From Rotaria sp. Silwood1 (taxonomy: Eukaryota; Rotifera; Eurotatoria; Philodinida; Philodinidae), in contig CAJNOP010000015.1 in NCBI GenBank assembly GCA_905250075.1, forward strand, positions 1,330,776 to 1,394,775: 64,000 nucleotides of DNA. The letters run 5' to 3'. Numbering within the stretch: the first letter of the stretch is position 1; every line of letters begins with the position of its first letter. Of the stretch, positions 12,601 through 26,254 are shown in pieces. The position numbers were made by a program, and so were the translations under genes. Under the pieces are notes generated by a model. It had not been told where the DNA came from, ran no database searches, and was given only the letters and a program-made list of their open reading frames with translations.

Positions 12601-15498
12601 CAAGAAGATTTTAATTACTCAAAAAATGACGCTGTATCTTAACACGTTCTTTCAAACAAAAAAAAAGAAGATCATTGGCTACAATAAAGTATCTTCAATA
12701 ATGGTCGGATGCACGATCAAACAGAACAGAATAAAAGATTTTCCAATTTATCTGAAAAGAAAACAAAATACAAATTAACAATTGATGTCATATATGAAAA
12801 ATCAGACATCAGACTATCTTTCCATGCATTTATATCAGTTATTATATTTCTCAAGAAAATTCACTCTTTTTTAAAATGAAGATTTTAAATGAATTTTTTG
12901 ATTTATCTTTTAAACTTAAATAAACATATTGCAACTATTGAAAATCTTTCTTGCTCACGCATAAAACGAGCAAATATTGCTTCATCAAAATATTTCATTG
13001 CGCCTAATAAATAAAATTGACACGTTACAAAACTCATTTACTAAAGAATACATCAATTGTTTATTTTTATATATCTTTAGAATAACTTGATATAATATGA
13101 ATATTAAACTAGTAGCATAAATAACTCTTTTCACATTCAATCGTTTTTTCGTGATTCTATTTACTATAATTCTATTTTCTTTTACGCATGAATCTTATGT
13201 TGTTCTTGTATTTGGTTGTTCAGCTAAATCAATAACTATATCAATACATCCGAAATCTCTATTTGACCCATTGAAACTTCAATAACTTCATCGTATGGTT
13301 TTAATTGTTCAATTTTTTCTTACACATTGTGAGAGCATATATGAACAGAAAACAAACTAAATATGAACATAAGAAAATAACATACAAGCGATTAAACAAG
13401 ATATATATTTATTTAGAATGTTTAAGAAAAATATTTACTAATATTACCAGCAACACTGGTAATAAAAATGACTTTAGGAAAATTTACTGTTATCATATGG
13501 AGACGACATATTTAATGTTTTAAACCAAAAGTTAAAGATTTGTTATATAAAATATTAAAAACATATATGCACACATGTGTTACACTTGAGTAAACCTTAC
13601 AGTAATCCATTTTTTTTTTCTTATCAACGGAAAAAACATGAAACGATACTAATGAGAAATGAAAAATGCAGAATCTGCTGCTAAATCGAAAAATTTCTTT
13701 GCTATCAAAATAAAAGAAAAGTCAAATTCTCTTTTTTACTCATAACTTAGACAAGAGAAATCGATTTACTGTACACACAAAAAAGCTATATAAACAGTTA
13801 TTCTTTATTAATCATAAATTAATATAAATACATTTTCATTGTAAAAAAATAAAAAACGAATGGATTGTATAGTAAAATACAAGAAGAACCTGTTCCAATA
13901 CTTTCTTATTAATAAATAAGTAACACAAACTACATGTGTAACAGACTTATACTCATTACAATAAAATAAGTATTTCTTTATTTGAATTCCCAAATCAAAA
14001 AAAAATTCCTAAATTTCCCTCAACGCTCGTTGGCACACACACGTAGGTTCTATATGTCTCTGAAAAACAATCCTTCAGTCACCTCTCTGTAAACTCATTA
14101 GAGTTTTTCTGATATAATAGTTCTTTTACTTGAACTTCCTATTAATATTAGAATCTATTTTAACTAATAATTGTTTATTTTTCTTTTTATTTAACAGTTA
14201 AATTTATAAGAATCGTAGAATTTATATATGTTAAGATTTGATTATAGATCCAATGTATAATGAACATCTTAAATAGCGTTCTTCTGTATTGAATTTTAAA
14301 ATCGATTGAATAACATAGATTATGTAATTCACTGAATTCAATCTTTTATGATAAAATTTATTATGTTATGTAGATATTTGTATAAGCTGTTTATAAACAT
14401 TTCAATTGCTTCTAAATTATTAAGCCACTTCCATAAATCGACTATTTCTTTTTCTTTTTTTTCGTTACATGTTCTATTAACAATGTAACAGCTTTCTATT
14501 TTCAAAAGATATCATTATTGTAGTATGATGACAACACTTTGCGTGTCAACATCACTGTCAACTATGCACTCTTTTGTTTTATATGACACTAAATCTACAG
14601 AAATATCAATTAAAATTGAATATATACACTAAGAATTAATACGAATAGAAACATTTTTGTTAACTACCACTCGAAAAAAAAAAGTAATATAATTCTTTAT
14701 ACAAATAAATTTTATTCGATTCGTTTGTTGTTGCAAAAAGACAAACATCCTATAAGCAATAAATCATGTGTAAATGTAAAAAAAACTGAAAGGTCAATAA
14801 ATTTTTCTTAAATAGAAAATCTATGAATACAATTCTATTTCAAAGAATTCAACTTTTTTTTATTTCATTTTATTATATTTAAAATACAAAATTATTTCGT
14901 TATAATTTCCAAAATAAACAAATCATTTTTATATATATTTTAATCATTATTTTTAAATTTAATTGCTTTTTTTTTCTTCTCACTCTCTCTCTCCCATCGA
15001 ATATGAAAATTTAACAAATTATTTGCCATCCTTTACACTGCTGTTACATTTTTCTATGCGTATGCACACACACATACACACATACACACATAGCAGGCAA
15101 GCTGTTTCGCGCTGTCGTCGTCTTTATTCCCCATTCTTTCTTTTCCTTTTCATATTATAGTGTATGTGTGTTTCTCGACGTAGAAAGACAAGCGCGGACA
15201 CGAACACACATAGTCGACTGCTTTATGTTTAAAAAAAAAAAAAAAAAGCAACGACCGAGCGAGAGAGACAGGCACGTCATGTTTGTGCGTTTTCTTCTAT
15301 TCACCACTGCCTGACTAGGTCACATTTCTCTCTTGTTCGTTGTTCATTCATAGTCAAAGAGAGAGCAAGGCGAGATCGTATTTATTCATTTGTTTTGTGT
15401 GTTCAAATTCAGTTGCATTCGTATATACGTTTTCTTCTAGATACATCTTCTATTATCGTATATACGTAAACTTACATACATACATATATATATTAACA
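9657..15498. other. Gene-poor intergenic region, 5.8 kb
   Basis: No gene can be supported. The longest open frame (11294-11830, plus, 178 codons, no ATG at its start) has no family resemblance and no splice context. A 64-codon ATG frame on the minus strand (10223-10029) has a coding-like amino-acid mix but is isolated. A perfect 10-bp hairpin (TATGATCGTA / TACGATCATA) sits near 11.55-11.59 kb. The last 500 bp (CT-rich runs, CA repeat, A run) probably contain the HMG gene promoter and 5' leader. Confidence 0.55.
15064..15091. repeat. CA-type microsatellite
   Basis: Imperfect (CA)n interrupted by TACA units, about 400 bp upstream of the HMG-box start codon. Confidence 0.85.
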
Positions 15499-16014
15499 AT
15501 GCCTCGTAATACTTCTGGTACATCGAAGAAAGCAAGCAAAGATCCAAATGCACCAAAACGACCATTATCAGCATTTTTTCTTTTTTCACAAGATGAACGT
15601 CCTGATATAAAGAAAAAAAGTCCATCGATGTCTGTTGGTGATATTTCGAAAGAAATTGGTGCTCGATGGAAAAAAGTTAGGTAAGTTAAAATATTGTATT
15701 CTTAATATTTTCATTATTATTATTATTATTATTATTATTTTAGTGATGATGTTAAAAAACGTTATGAACAAAAGGCTGCTGTTGAAAAACAAAAATATGA
15801 AGCACGTCTTTCGGAATATAAGAAAAGTGGTGGTGGTAGTTCACCAGCTAAAGCAACAAGCAAAGGTGGTTCATCAAAAGCAGCAGCAGCAGCATCAAAT
15901 AAAAAATCACCTAAAAAACCTGCACCAAAAAAATCAGCTAAATCGAAATCATCTGAAGAAGATAATGATGATGATGATGATGATGAAGACGATGATGAAG
16001 AAGATGAAGATTAA
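15499..16014 (+). CDS. Single HMG-box protein with acidic tail (HMGB/HMG-D type)
   Basis: Two exons (15499-15680, 15744-16014) encode 150 residues. After a short basic leader comes one HMG box, about residues 13-85, with the hallmark DPNAPKRPLSAFFLFSQDER, the VGDISKEIGARW helix and the KKRYEQKAAVEKQKYE helix. A Ser/Lys/Ala-rich linker with KKSPKKPAPKK-like clusters follows, then an acidic tail of Glu/Asp only. Family members bend DNA non-specifically and loosen chromatin; the acidic tail modulates binding. Vertebrate HMGB1-3 have two boxes; this single-box layout resembles insect HMG-D/HMG-Z. The start codon follows a plain 5' leader. The single intron is 63 bp and lies within the box; the splice restores the expected SDDVKKRYE. 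Confidence 0.93.
15713..15739 (+). repeat. (ATT)n tract inside the HMG intron
   Basis: Nine or so ATT units fill the acceptor half of the 63-bp intron, taking the place of a pyrimidine tract before TTTTAG. Confidence 0.85.
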
Positions 16015-16241
16015 ACAATTTATATAATCCTCTTTTTTTTTTTTCTTTTTTTCGTGTCGAGTTATGAAAAAAAAAATTTCTTTTTTCTTTTTTTTCTGTG
16101 TACTAATTGTTGTAGAATGACACACTTGTATGTATGAACTTGTGTACTTGTCTTGCTCTATATTTTTTTGTATACAACTCTTTATTTCTGTGTATTAACA
16201 TTACTATATTTGTTCTTGTTGTTGTTTCCACTGGCAAAAGA

Positions 16242-16247
16242 AATAAA
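16242..16247 (+). promoter_or_regulatory. Poly(A) signal of the HMG gene
   Basis: AATAAA, 228 nt after the HMG stop codon, followed by an A-rich stretch. Confidence 0.6.
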
Positions 16248-16435
16248 TGATGTAGTGAAAAAAAAAATGTTTAAGATTAAAAAAAAAGACTTCTTTTATT
16301 ATAAAAAATGATGAAGATGAGGAAAAAAAGAAGAAGATTTAAGCAAATAATGAAGGCAACTCTTATATGACTAATTTTTTTCAATTTATCATTCTTTTCT
16401 CTTCTATTTTTTTCATCGTTTTCACTCATTAAACT

Positions 16436-16807
16436 ATGATGGCTATTGCAATGATGTTGCATCTTATTTTCTATATAGTTGTAACGGCAAAAATATCAAA
16501 AATTCATCCATGTTATATGGAAACTTCTATAGAAGTATTAAATATTCGTGATTGTTTAAATACTTCAATACAAATCGAAACAAGATATTGTCGAGGTTCA
16601 TGTTATTCACAAGATTATCTTATTTATGATTGGCAATCTGAAGGAAAATCTTATCGACATCAACATCATATTCATTGCTGTTCACCAAATATTACAATAT
16701 CTCGTGAACTAAAAGTTATGTGTAATGATAAACAACTACGAATAATCAAATATCCTTTTGTACAACAATGTCAATGTAAATCATGTACTAATGATTGTAT
16801 TAGTTGA
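16436..16807 (+). CDS. Secreted cystine-knot protein (glycoprotein-hormone/bursicon-like)
   Basis: An intronless 123-residue frame beginning ATGATG. Residues 1-18 are hydrophobic (AMMLHLIFYIVV) and read as a signal peptide. The mature part has the C-terminal cystine-knot spacing: a first Cys (HPCY), RDC, then YCRGSC (the C-x-G-x-C ring motif), HCC, VMC, and the QCQCKSC end. A CC pair in the middle and CxCxxC at the end resemble the alpha-type glycoprotein hormones (GPA2) and bursicon; I cannot decide between them, and DAN/norrin-type relatives remain possible. Members act as secreted dimers on leucine-rich-repeat GPCRs. Two N-glycosylation sequons are visible (NTS, NIT). It lies 422 bp downstream of the HMG stop on the same strand. 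Confidence is high for the fold class, low for the exact hormone. Confidence 0.78.
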   Translation: MMAIAMMLHLIFYIVVTAKISKIHPCYMETSIEVLNIRDCLNTSIQIETRYCRGSCYSQDYLIYDWQSEGKSYRHQHHIHCCSPNITISRELKVMCNDKQLRIIKYPFVQQCQCKSCTNDCIS

Positions 16808-16833
16808 AGACATCGTTAGAGAACAACAGCAAC

Positions 16834-16839
16834 AATAAA
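16834..16839 (+). promoter_or_regulatory. Poly(A) signal of the cystine-knot gene
   Basis: AATAAA only 27 nt after the stop codon, giving a very short 3' UTR. Confidence 0.55.
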
Positions 16840-17066
16840 AAAAAAGACTTTAATTAAATTAACAATAGTCTTTTCTATTTTTTCAAAGAAAAGATAAAGT
16901 AGAAACAATTAACAAAAAAAATTGTTTTGTCCCCTTTCGTATTAATACAAAGAATTAGACACAAAAAAAAATTTTTTTAATACATATACATCAGCACATG
17001 TTCATTTCTTTCAAGAAAATAATAACAATATAAACAATGAAAAAAAAAAACAACAACAATAGTAGA

Positions 17067-17072
17067 TTTATT
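17067..17072 (-). promoter_or_regulatory. Poly(A) signal of the DHHC gene
   Basis: AATAAA on the minus strand about 120 nt past the DHHC stop; convergent with the cystine-knot gene end. Confidence 0.5.
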
Positions 17073-17194
17073 TTCATTTGTTTGTTTTTTTTCGTTGTAG
17101 TCGACAAGCGAATTATGCCAAATAGTACAGTACTAATGAGATCAAAAACAGCAAAAAAAAATAAATGGCGATGAGAATCACAGAGATTGTATTC

Positions 17195-20100
17195 TTAAAC
17201 AGCTATCTCATAATTTTTATTAGATCCATTCTTATTATCTTTTCTTGTTATTGATTGAGATATTGATGGTCGTTTTGGATAATCAAAAGCAAATGATTGT
17301 AATGGATGTGCTTGCCGATAAGATTCTGTGCGTAGTGTTAAAGCGCTCGTTGTTGATGTTGCATCACCTTGAACATCATTATTTATTGTATTCATTCTCG
17401 TTGTTTGTTTATGATTTGAATCCATATCAATAGGCGTTGCAGGTATTGGCCGTTGACGATGACCATGTATATCAAATATATATTCTTCATTCTCATTTAT
17501 ATTATCATATGAATAACGTGATGATAATGACATATTAGATGAGCTATGACGCATATTTGTTTTAGATTTTGGTTGATTTTTTATCGATTGAATTGGAGAT
17601 GATGAAGGTGAAGATGAATTTGAACTTGAACTTGATGAAGTTGGCTTTGAAAAAAAAAAAGAAATCAATGTTGAATTAAAGAAAATTATTCTTCAAGTAT
17701 AGAAATCTCTATTGTTGAAATTGGATAAGAAAACAAAATAAGAATCCCGCTAGAGATGAAATCAATCGAATTCTTTCTTGATCGATACTGATCTGAACGA
17801 TTAAATCGGGCTGTAGAGCCAGTCGGGTTCAAATCCGGAAGCTTTGGAACGGATCGATTCTAGTCATGTGATACGTACTAACAATGCACTAGTGACTGAA
17901 TATAAGAGGTCAGAAAAAAAATATTGCGTACCTTCGGAGCAAGTATGGAGTTTCAATAAGATAATTTCATTGAGAGTATCAAAGTGCTATTTGGTCAGGT
18001 TAGGGTCCGCAAATTGTGGATCCGATGAGCTCTCCATATGACTAATTGTTGTGTCTTTCTGGTTCTGTTATACTTAAATCAAGCTCTAAATTGGTCATAT
18101 CTGCTGGTGAATCACTACAATAATAACATAATAATGATGTTCAATTACTATATTGTTTTTTACTATTTATTTCTATAAGTTGGTGTACCGGTAGTAAATT
18201 GCTGATCGTAGAATAACTATCGATATGCCATCATGAAAAGACAGTCGATCGTCTAAGCGTCGAACTATCACTGATTGATTGCTGATATACCGGTCGTTTT
18301 TATTCGGTTCGAATCACATCAGTAATCTATTTATCAGGTTCGATTCGCTCTATTATCTCTTATAACTCTGTACAGTATATGCTATAATAAAGAAGCACAA
18401 ATAAATCTTTGATGAGTTATATTACTTTACAATTATTCGATCTTGTTTTGATAACATAATGTGATTGCAGAGTGAATTCACAAAGGAAAACAGGAAAACA
18501 AGACGAATTTTTATGGTCATTTGTTTGAGCAAAAGCATATCAAAGCTCAGAAAAATGTTTAGAACGAACGGTCGATCATGTGTTTTCTACTGGACTGGAC
18601 TGGACTGTCAGGCGATTATTATCGTTATAACTCTGAAACAAGCATTTGGTACTTTCTATAGATCTTAATTATATATTGTTGAAACAGAAATTAAGTCAGT
18701 AGTATAAATCCATCAATACCAGTCGTGGAAAAATCTTTGTAGAGTTCATTTTTGAGCACTGTTATGTGGTTTCAATATTGACAAAAATAATACTCCTATG
18801 GAATAGAATCATTCAATGACTACTAGTGTTCTGCAACCCAGTCAAGTGCCAAGCAGAAAGCCTGAGTTCTTGCACTAGCCATAAAATGAAGATGACGGTT
18901 CCGAGTTCAGATATGATATCATATTCGATAATCAATAAGATCTGGACGTTTCAAAACATTTTAACCTATTCAAACTGCTAATTTACATAAAAGTACAGTA
19001 GTAAAAAGCAGTTCGATTTTGATTAAGCAATCTATTGTATGTGAGAACAGATCATAGCAATCGAAATCGATAGTGTTTTAGAAAATGAATCTGTTATTAA
19101 CGAAAATTTATCAACAGATGATGATGAACCATATGACAAATTAATTGAATATATGGCAAGAGTATGGACGAAACTAAACAGTATACTTTTTCATATAAAA
19201 TAATAGTTTTAAAACTGTACTGTGACTGTGAAAGTATCTGCTGGATGTTGCTTAACTCCGTTCGAGGTCGGATACAAAAAGAAGTACCGATTAGAGTCCA
19301 GTAGTGAAAACCCTTGCACACATGGACGATACTAATGACTACATGCATGAATGGAATTTTCATCGTAAAAAAAAAGCTGGTTTTTTTTTGAAATACTGAA
19401 AGGCACTTCTTAGTACACTTTTCACGCAGCTAATTATGAGTAATTTTCATATTTCGAACTATTTTTGCTTTTTTTTCCTCTTATTTATGAATGCAGAAAC
19501 AGTAATTTAGATTATATGTATATTTTTAACTTACTTGTTGTACAGGAATTTTAATTGGTTTATTATTAGCTTTTGTTTTAGGTTTTGGAACTAAATAAGA
19601 GAAATAAAAACATGAATTGAATGATTAATACTAAAAATATACTTTTTTCATCTAGTGGATTAACATGAAGATTAGGCATTCTATTTTTATCTCTATTATC
19701 ATTATGATGAATTTTTTTCTTTTTTCGTTGTGGTTGTTTTCTATCGTTTTCTTTTAGTTTTTCATAAGTTGTTTTTGTTTCAATTTTTTTTGTCGATTTT
19801 TTCTTTCCATTTGGTAAACGATAATTTTCATATGCCATTTTTTTAAATAATTCAACATTATAACGTTTTATTTTTGGTGCTTTAAATTGTGGATATAGTG
19901 ATTGACAAAAGAGATACACAAAATTTTTCAAAAGACCTTTACTGAATGCATCATGTTGACCATGAAATTTTTCTGTTACTTGTTCATTTGTTGTACGACC
20001 TTTTGCAATAAGAAATATATGAAAACCTGTTAAACCAAAAACAGGTATTGAAAAAAGACCGATTAGTACAAGTAAAATAATAGAAATAATAAATCGATAA

Positions 20101-23052
20101 TCAGAAAAACCAATAAATTTTGTTTTTGTTAAATTAGTTGATGTTAATAGGTCATTTTCATCAATTGGAACTAATGAATCATATGAATCAGTAACAAGAT
20201 TTAATGTTATTATTTGATGATGACGTTCATGTCGAACGTAATATAAACAAAATATAAATATAAATATCATATGAATACAGAGTAAAAATAAAAATTGAAA
20301 AAAATAACGATAATTACGACGACCTATTTAAAATAAAAAAAAAATACAAAAGATATAAATTACTTTTCTCCTTCATTTTCTTTTGTCTATACATACCAAC
20401 ACAATTATTTATCCAAGGACAATGATGATCGAATGTCTACAATGTAACTCAGATTACAAAAAGGATAAAAAAATTTCCTAGGATAATATTCAAATGGGGT
20501 ATATAAATAATTTTTCGTAGCTATTATATTTTTATCTTGTGTGATTTTGTATTTAGTTTATAAGTAGATCTTTAAGATAATTTTGAAGTGATGCTTATTG
20601 TGAATTGAGATATGTTTTCATTTTTTTATTTCTTTATTCTATAAAACTCGAAACGATTATTCTTAAAATAGAAATAATAGTTTGATAAACTAATGAAAGA
20701 ACTATTTGAATTGATATCTGCTGTTCGAGTTCATATTGAACGTATAAGATGCGTTGTTGAAACTAGAAAAAGTTCAAAAAAGTTTGTTCTTACGGATATT
20801 CAAATCCGAGCGATGATTATTTTACTAAATTCTCGACTTAAGCTTAAGAATCAGCCATAAAGGATGTGTCTGGCCATTTACTATGCACATTTCCTTTTTT
20901 CATACAACTTTCGACGAAATTTTCAAGGTTAGTTTATTTTAATGAGCATTTGAAAATAGGCAATGAACTCAATGAATCAGTTGGATATGAATACGGTGTT
21001 GAAATTATTCAAGATTATTCTATATGAACAGATAGTTATTTTGTAGAGAAGTTACATGAGATTTTCCAGTGTCATTTGTGTTGAGCTTTATTTTTTGTTT
21101 TAAACAATTTTTAATCATTAACATACAGTGCATTTAAAAACTGAAACTGCAACTTGTTAGATATGTGCTTGTTCATGAATTAAATGCTTTGTCTTCTGTA
21201 TATTCTTGTAGAGTCAAAAATGGAATTTATACTTGAGTGTATTTATGGCTGGTTCCTGAGGTATACATACATCGAAAAACCAAAAAAGCACAGTTTCGAC
21301 CTAAAACTTTACTCATAGGTAGTTCTAATGATTCATAGAATATCCTGAAATTGGCAACCGAAAAGAATGTTTTTTTTTGTGAAGATATGGAATTTCCAAG
21401 TCGAATTGGTTGTTGTGTCATGCCTATGGCAAACGATTATTTTTTGAAATTTGATATCTTAACATAAGAACATTCTTTTCAGATGAAATTTTCAGAACAT
21501 TTAACGGATCATTCGAACTATCTACGAGCGAAAATTAATGTCGAAATTCTGCTTTTTTGAGGTTTTTCGTTAAATACCTAAAGCCGAGTTGAAAATTTAG
21601 TAAAGCACAATGATGTCAAATATAGTTCTACACAGAGTCAACTAAATCTCTGATTGAAGATTCAGTCTTCACATAAGAATTTTTAGAGTAGTAGACCTCG
21701 TTCTTTGACATTTGTTGTACAAACTGATACATTTTGGGGGTGCCAATAATGTCGTACAGAAGCATCTCAACACGAAACAAAGTCGAAGTCAAATTTAACT
21801 CCGATTTTCTTTATGTTCATAGGCATTGATGAGATGTTCTTAGAACCTCCACAATGCATCTATTTGTCCAATGAATATCAGAAAACAAAATCTACTACTC
21901 AAAAAAGTTCATATATTGAAACTGAATTTTCGACAAAAAAAGTTTTGTTGAATCCGAGCAGGTCTCCTACTGTCAGTTCTGAAGTATAACTCATCGAAGC
22001 TCGTGCCATTTTTAACGTACTATGCTTTGGAGTTGGCAGCCTTGGTAAAACGACCATAACTCGGTTCCAAAGGTTCATGAGAACAAACCATTTTAGCCTT
22101 TTCTTCGTCTTATCAAGACGTCTTTTGTAGGTCCAATATGAACTCAAATTTCTTAACCTAGTTTTTCATTGATTTCTTTTCTGAACTTTTAAAATTCAAG
22201 ACATGAGTAGTTTTTTTTCAAGTATGTATTCTAAACTGATTTTTTTTTCTGTTCTATTCTGACAAAATTCATCAACAATCTTCTATTTTATTGCGATAAA
22301 AAAAATAATCTCATAAAAGAATAAAAACAATTTTTCAATAGGCTCTTTTCTTTTTTTTGTTTTTGTTTTTGTTTTTCAAACAACTCGACATGAAACTTAC
22401 ATCAATACATCGTTCACAAGTGGAACAATGTGAGCATCGTGGTGGTCGAAAAAATTTACACGTTCGACAGTATTTCATATGAATTAATCCTAAAGAAAAT
22501 TTAAACTATTAATATTCATAAAAGATATAAATGTTACCATCTTTAATATGAACAGTACGTGGTGGAGGTTCATATGGATCATCATCATCATCATCTGTAT
22601 CAACGACTCCTTTTCGTTTTAATGGACGAACATAAAAACTTATATTTGTATCTTCTTTTTTCATTGATTGTTGATAAACACCCTAATAAATTGAAAGAAA
22701 AAAAAAGTCATCTTTTGTTTTTGTCATTAAGTAGAAAAAAAAAAGCAGAACTCACTGGATCCATAAATGTTGCAAGAACAAAATTTGCACAAACAAGAAC
22801 AAATAAAATACAATGTAAAATAAGAATTGGTAAAAATGATGGTAAAAGATTTATAATCTCTGGTAAAATACATAACCAATAAGTGAATGAAGTACTAAGC
22901 AAAAGAGCCCATGTAAATAATGCTGGAAGACGTTCTGTTGTACATAATTTTTGATCACGACGATGATGAGATTTTAGTTTTGTTTGTGCTTCAACATCTG
23001 ACACATATGATGATTTCGTCACCATTTGCTGTCGTGATGCTTGTGGTGACAT
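17195..23052 (-). CDS. ZDHHC5/8: DHHC palmitoyltransferase, ZDHHC5/8 type
   Basis: Transfers palmitate to cysteines of membrane-associated proteins. Exons (minus): 23052-22756, 22682-22538, 22489-22401, 20436-20397, 20323-19643, 19590-19535, 17644-17195; 585 residues, all junctions in phase. Order: two N-terminal membrane segments ending [11 protein letters not shown]; a loop with six consecutive Asp; the Cys-rich zinc domain ([21 protein letters not shown]); the catalytic DHHC at about 180-183 in [14 protein letters not shown] on its own 40-nt exon; RRNYRYFF; two more membrane segments; the TTxE motif in [10 protein letters not shown]; and a long Ser/Lys-rich cytoplasmic tail as in ZDHHC5/8. 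Introns of 1.96 and 1.89 kb (20437-22400, 17645-19534) contrast with the others of about 50-80 bp; I recognise no gene in them. The start used is the first in-frame ATG of the first sure exon; that exon also has an upstream acceptor (see 23787-26026). Confidence 0.9.
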
Positions 23053-23785
23053 CGACACACATTCGATAGTCAATCTGAAATAATCGAACTAAATCGATCT
23101 AAAATTAGACGATATAATAAATGAGATTATTTTGCTTGTAGAGATGTAAACGTATTAATCATCTTTATAGGCATGTGTTAGCTACCATTAATATTATTCA
23201 TGCATGTTGCAAATGGTAACGCCGATGTTTGGAGGTCGTGTAATTATAAGAGCACAAGCGAAAAATAAAAAGAAAGAGAAGATTTGTATAAGACGCACAT
23301 ACAACATTCATAAAAAAACGAAAAGAAGAACGAATAGGTTTTTTTTTCTCTATTGTGGATGGAAAAGGAAAGAGATGATGAAAAAAGAACACTTCCACTT
23401 TTATGTTATGTTGAATAAACCATATGTGACATTAAAAAGAAAGAAAGAAAAGATTATCAAACGAAGAAGTATATAAATATATCGACGGAAGACAAGTAGC
23501 AATTAGCTGTTGAAAAGAAACTAATTTTATAGAATAACAGACAAGAAGATCACAGTGCTGCAATTATGTGAATAGAATAAATGTTACAGATGTATTAATA
23601 GGACTGCTAGTTTGTTCTCTGAACCAAAAAAAAAAAAAAATAAACCTATCAAGAGGATAAAAACAAAAACATTAACATTATTTCATCAATCATAGTCGAG
23701 AGAGTAATTCAATAACCAAATATACTTGAAAATAGAAAACAAAAATAAATGACATGAAAAGATTAATGAGAATTATATGTACTTA

Positions 23786-26026
<2,241 letters not shown>

Positions 26027-26254
26027 CTAAAAGCAAAAATAAATTTATAAATATAAATCACAAATCATACATCATTTTCATAAGTAAATAAATAAATATA
26101 TCACGCAGTATACACTCACAAACAAAAGTTTTTTTTTTTTTCTTAAATTTGGACAATTAAAAAGGAAAAGCGAAAAGAAACAGTATACAATAATGTTGAC
26201 TAGATTTTGTTTTCTTTTTTTGTTTAAAAAAAAATTGAACTTGAGTATTTTGCA

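Noticed and set aside
15437-16027. Other-frame open readings across the HMG gene (His/Met/Lys-rich plus frame, two minus frames)
   Set aside because: They are shadows of the HMG-box exons and their acidic-tail GAT repeats; the spliced HMG frame explains the sequence.
17790-17850. tRNA-like patch GGGTTCAAATCC near TGTAGAGCC
   Set aside because: It resembles a B box and T loop, but no acceptor, D or anticodon stems can be formed; not a tRNA gene.
22559-22882. Plus-strand 107-codon frame with many His codons
   Set aside because: It is antisense to the Asp-run and membrane-span exons of the DHHC gene.
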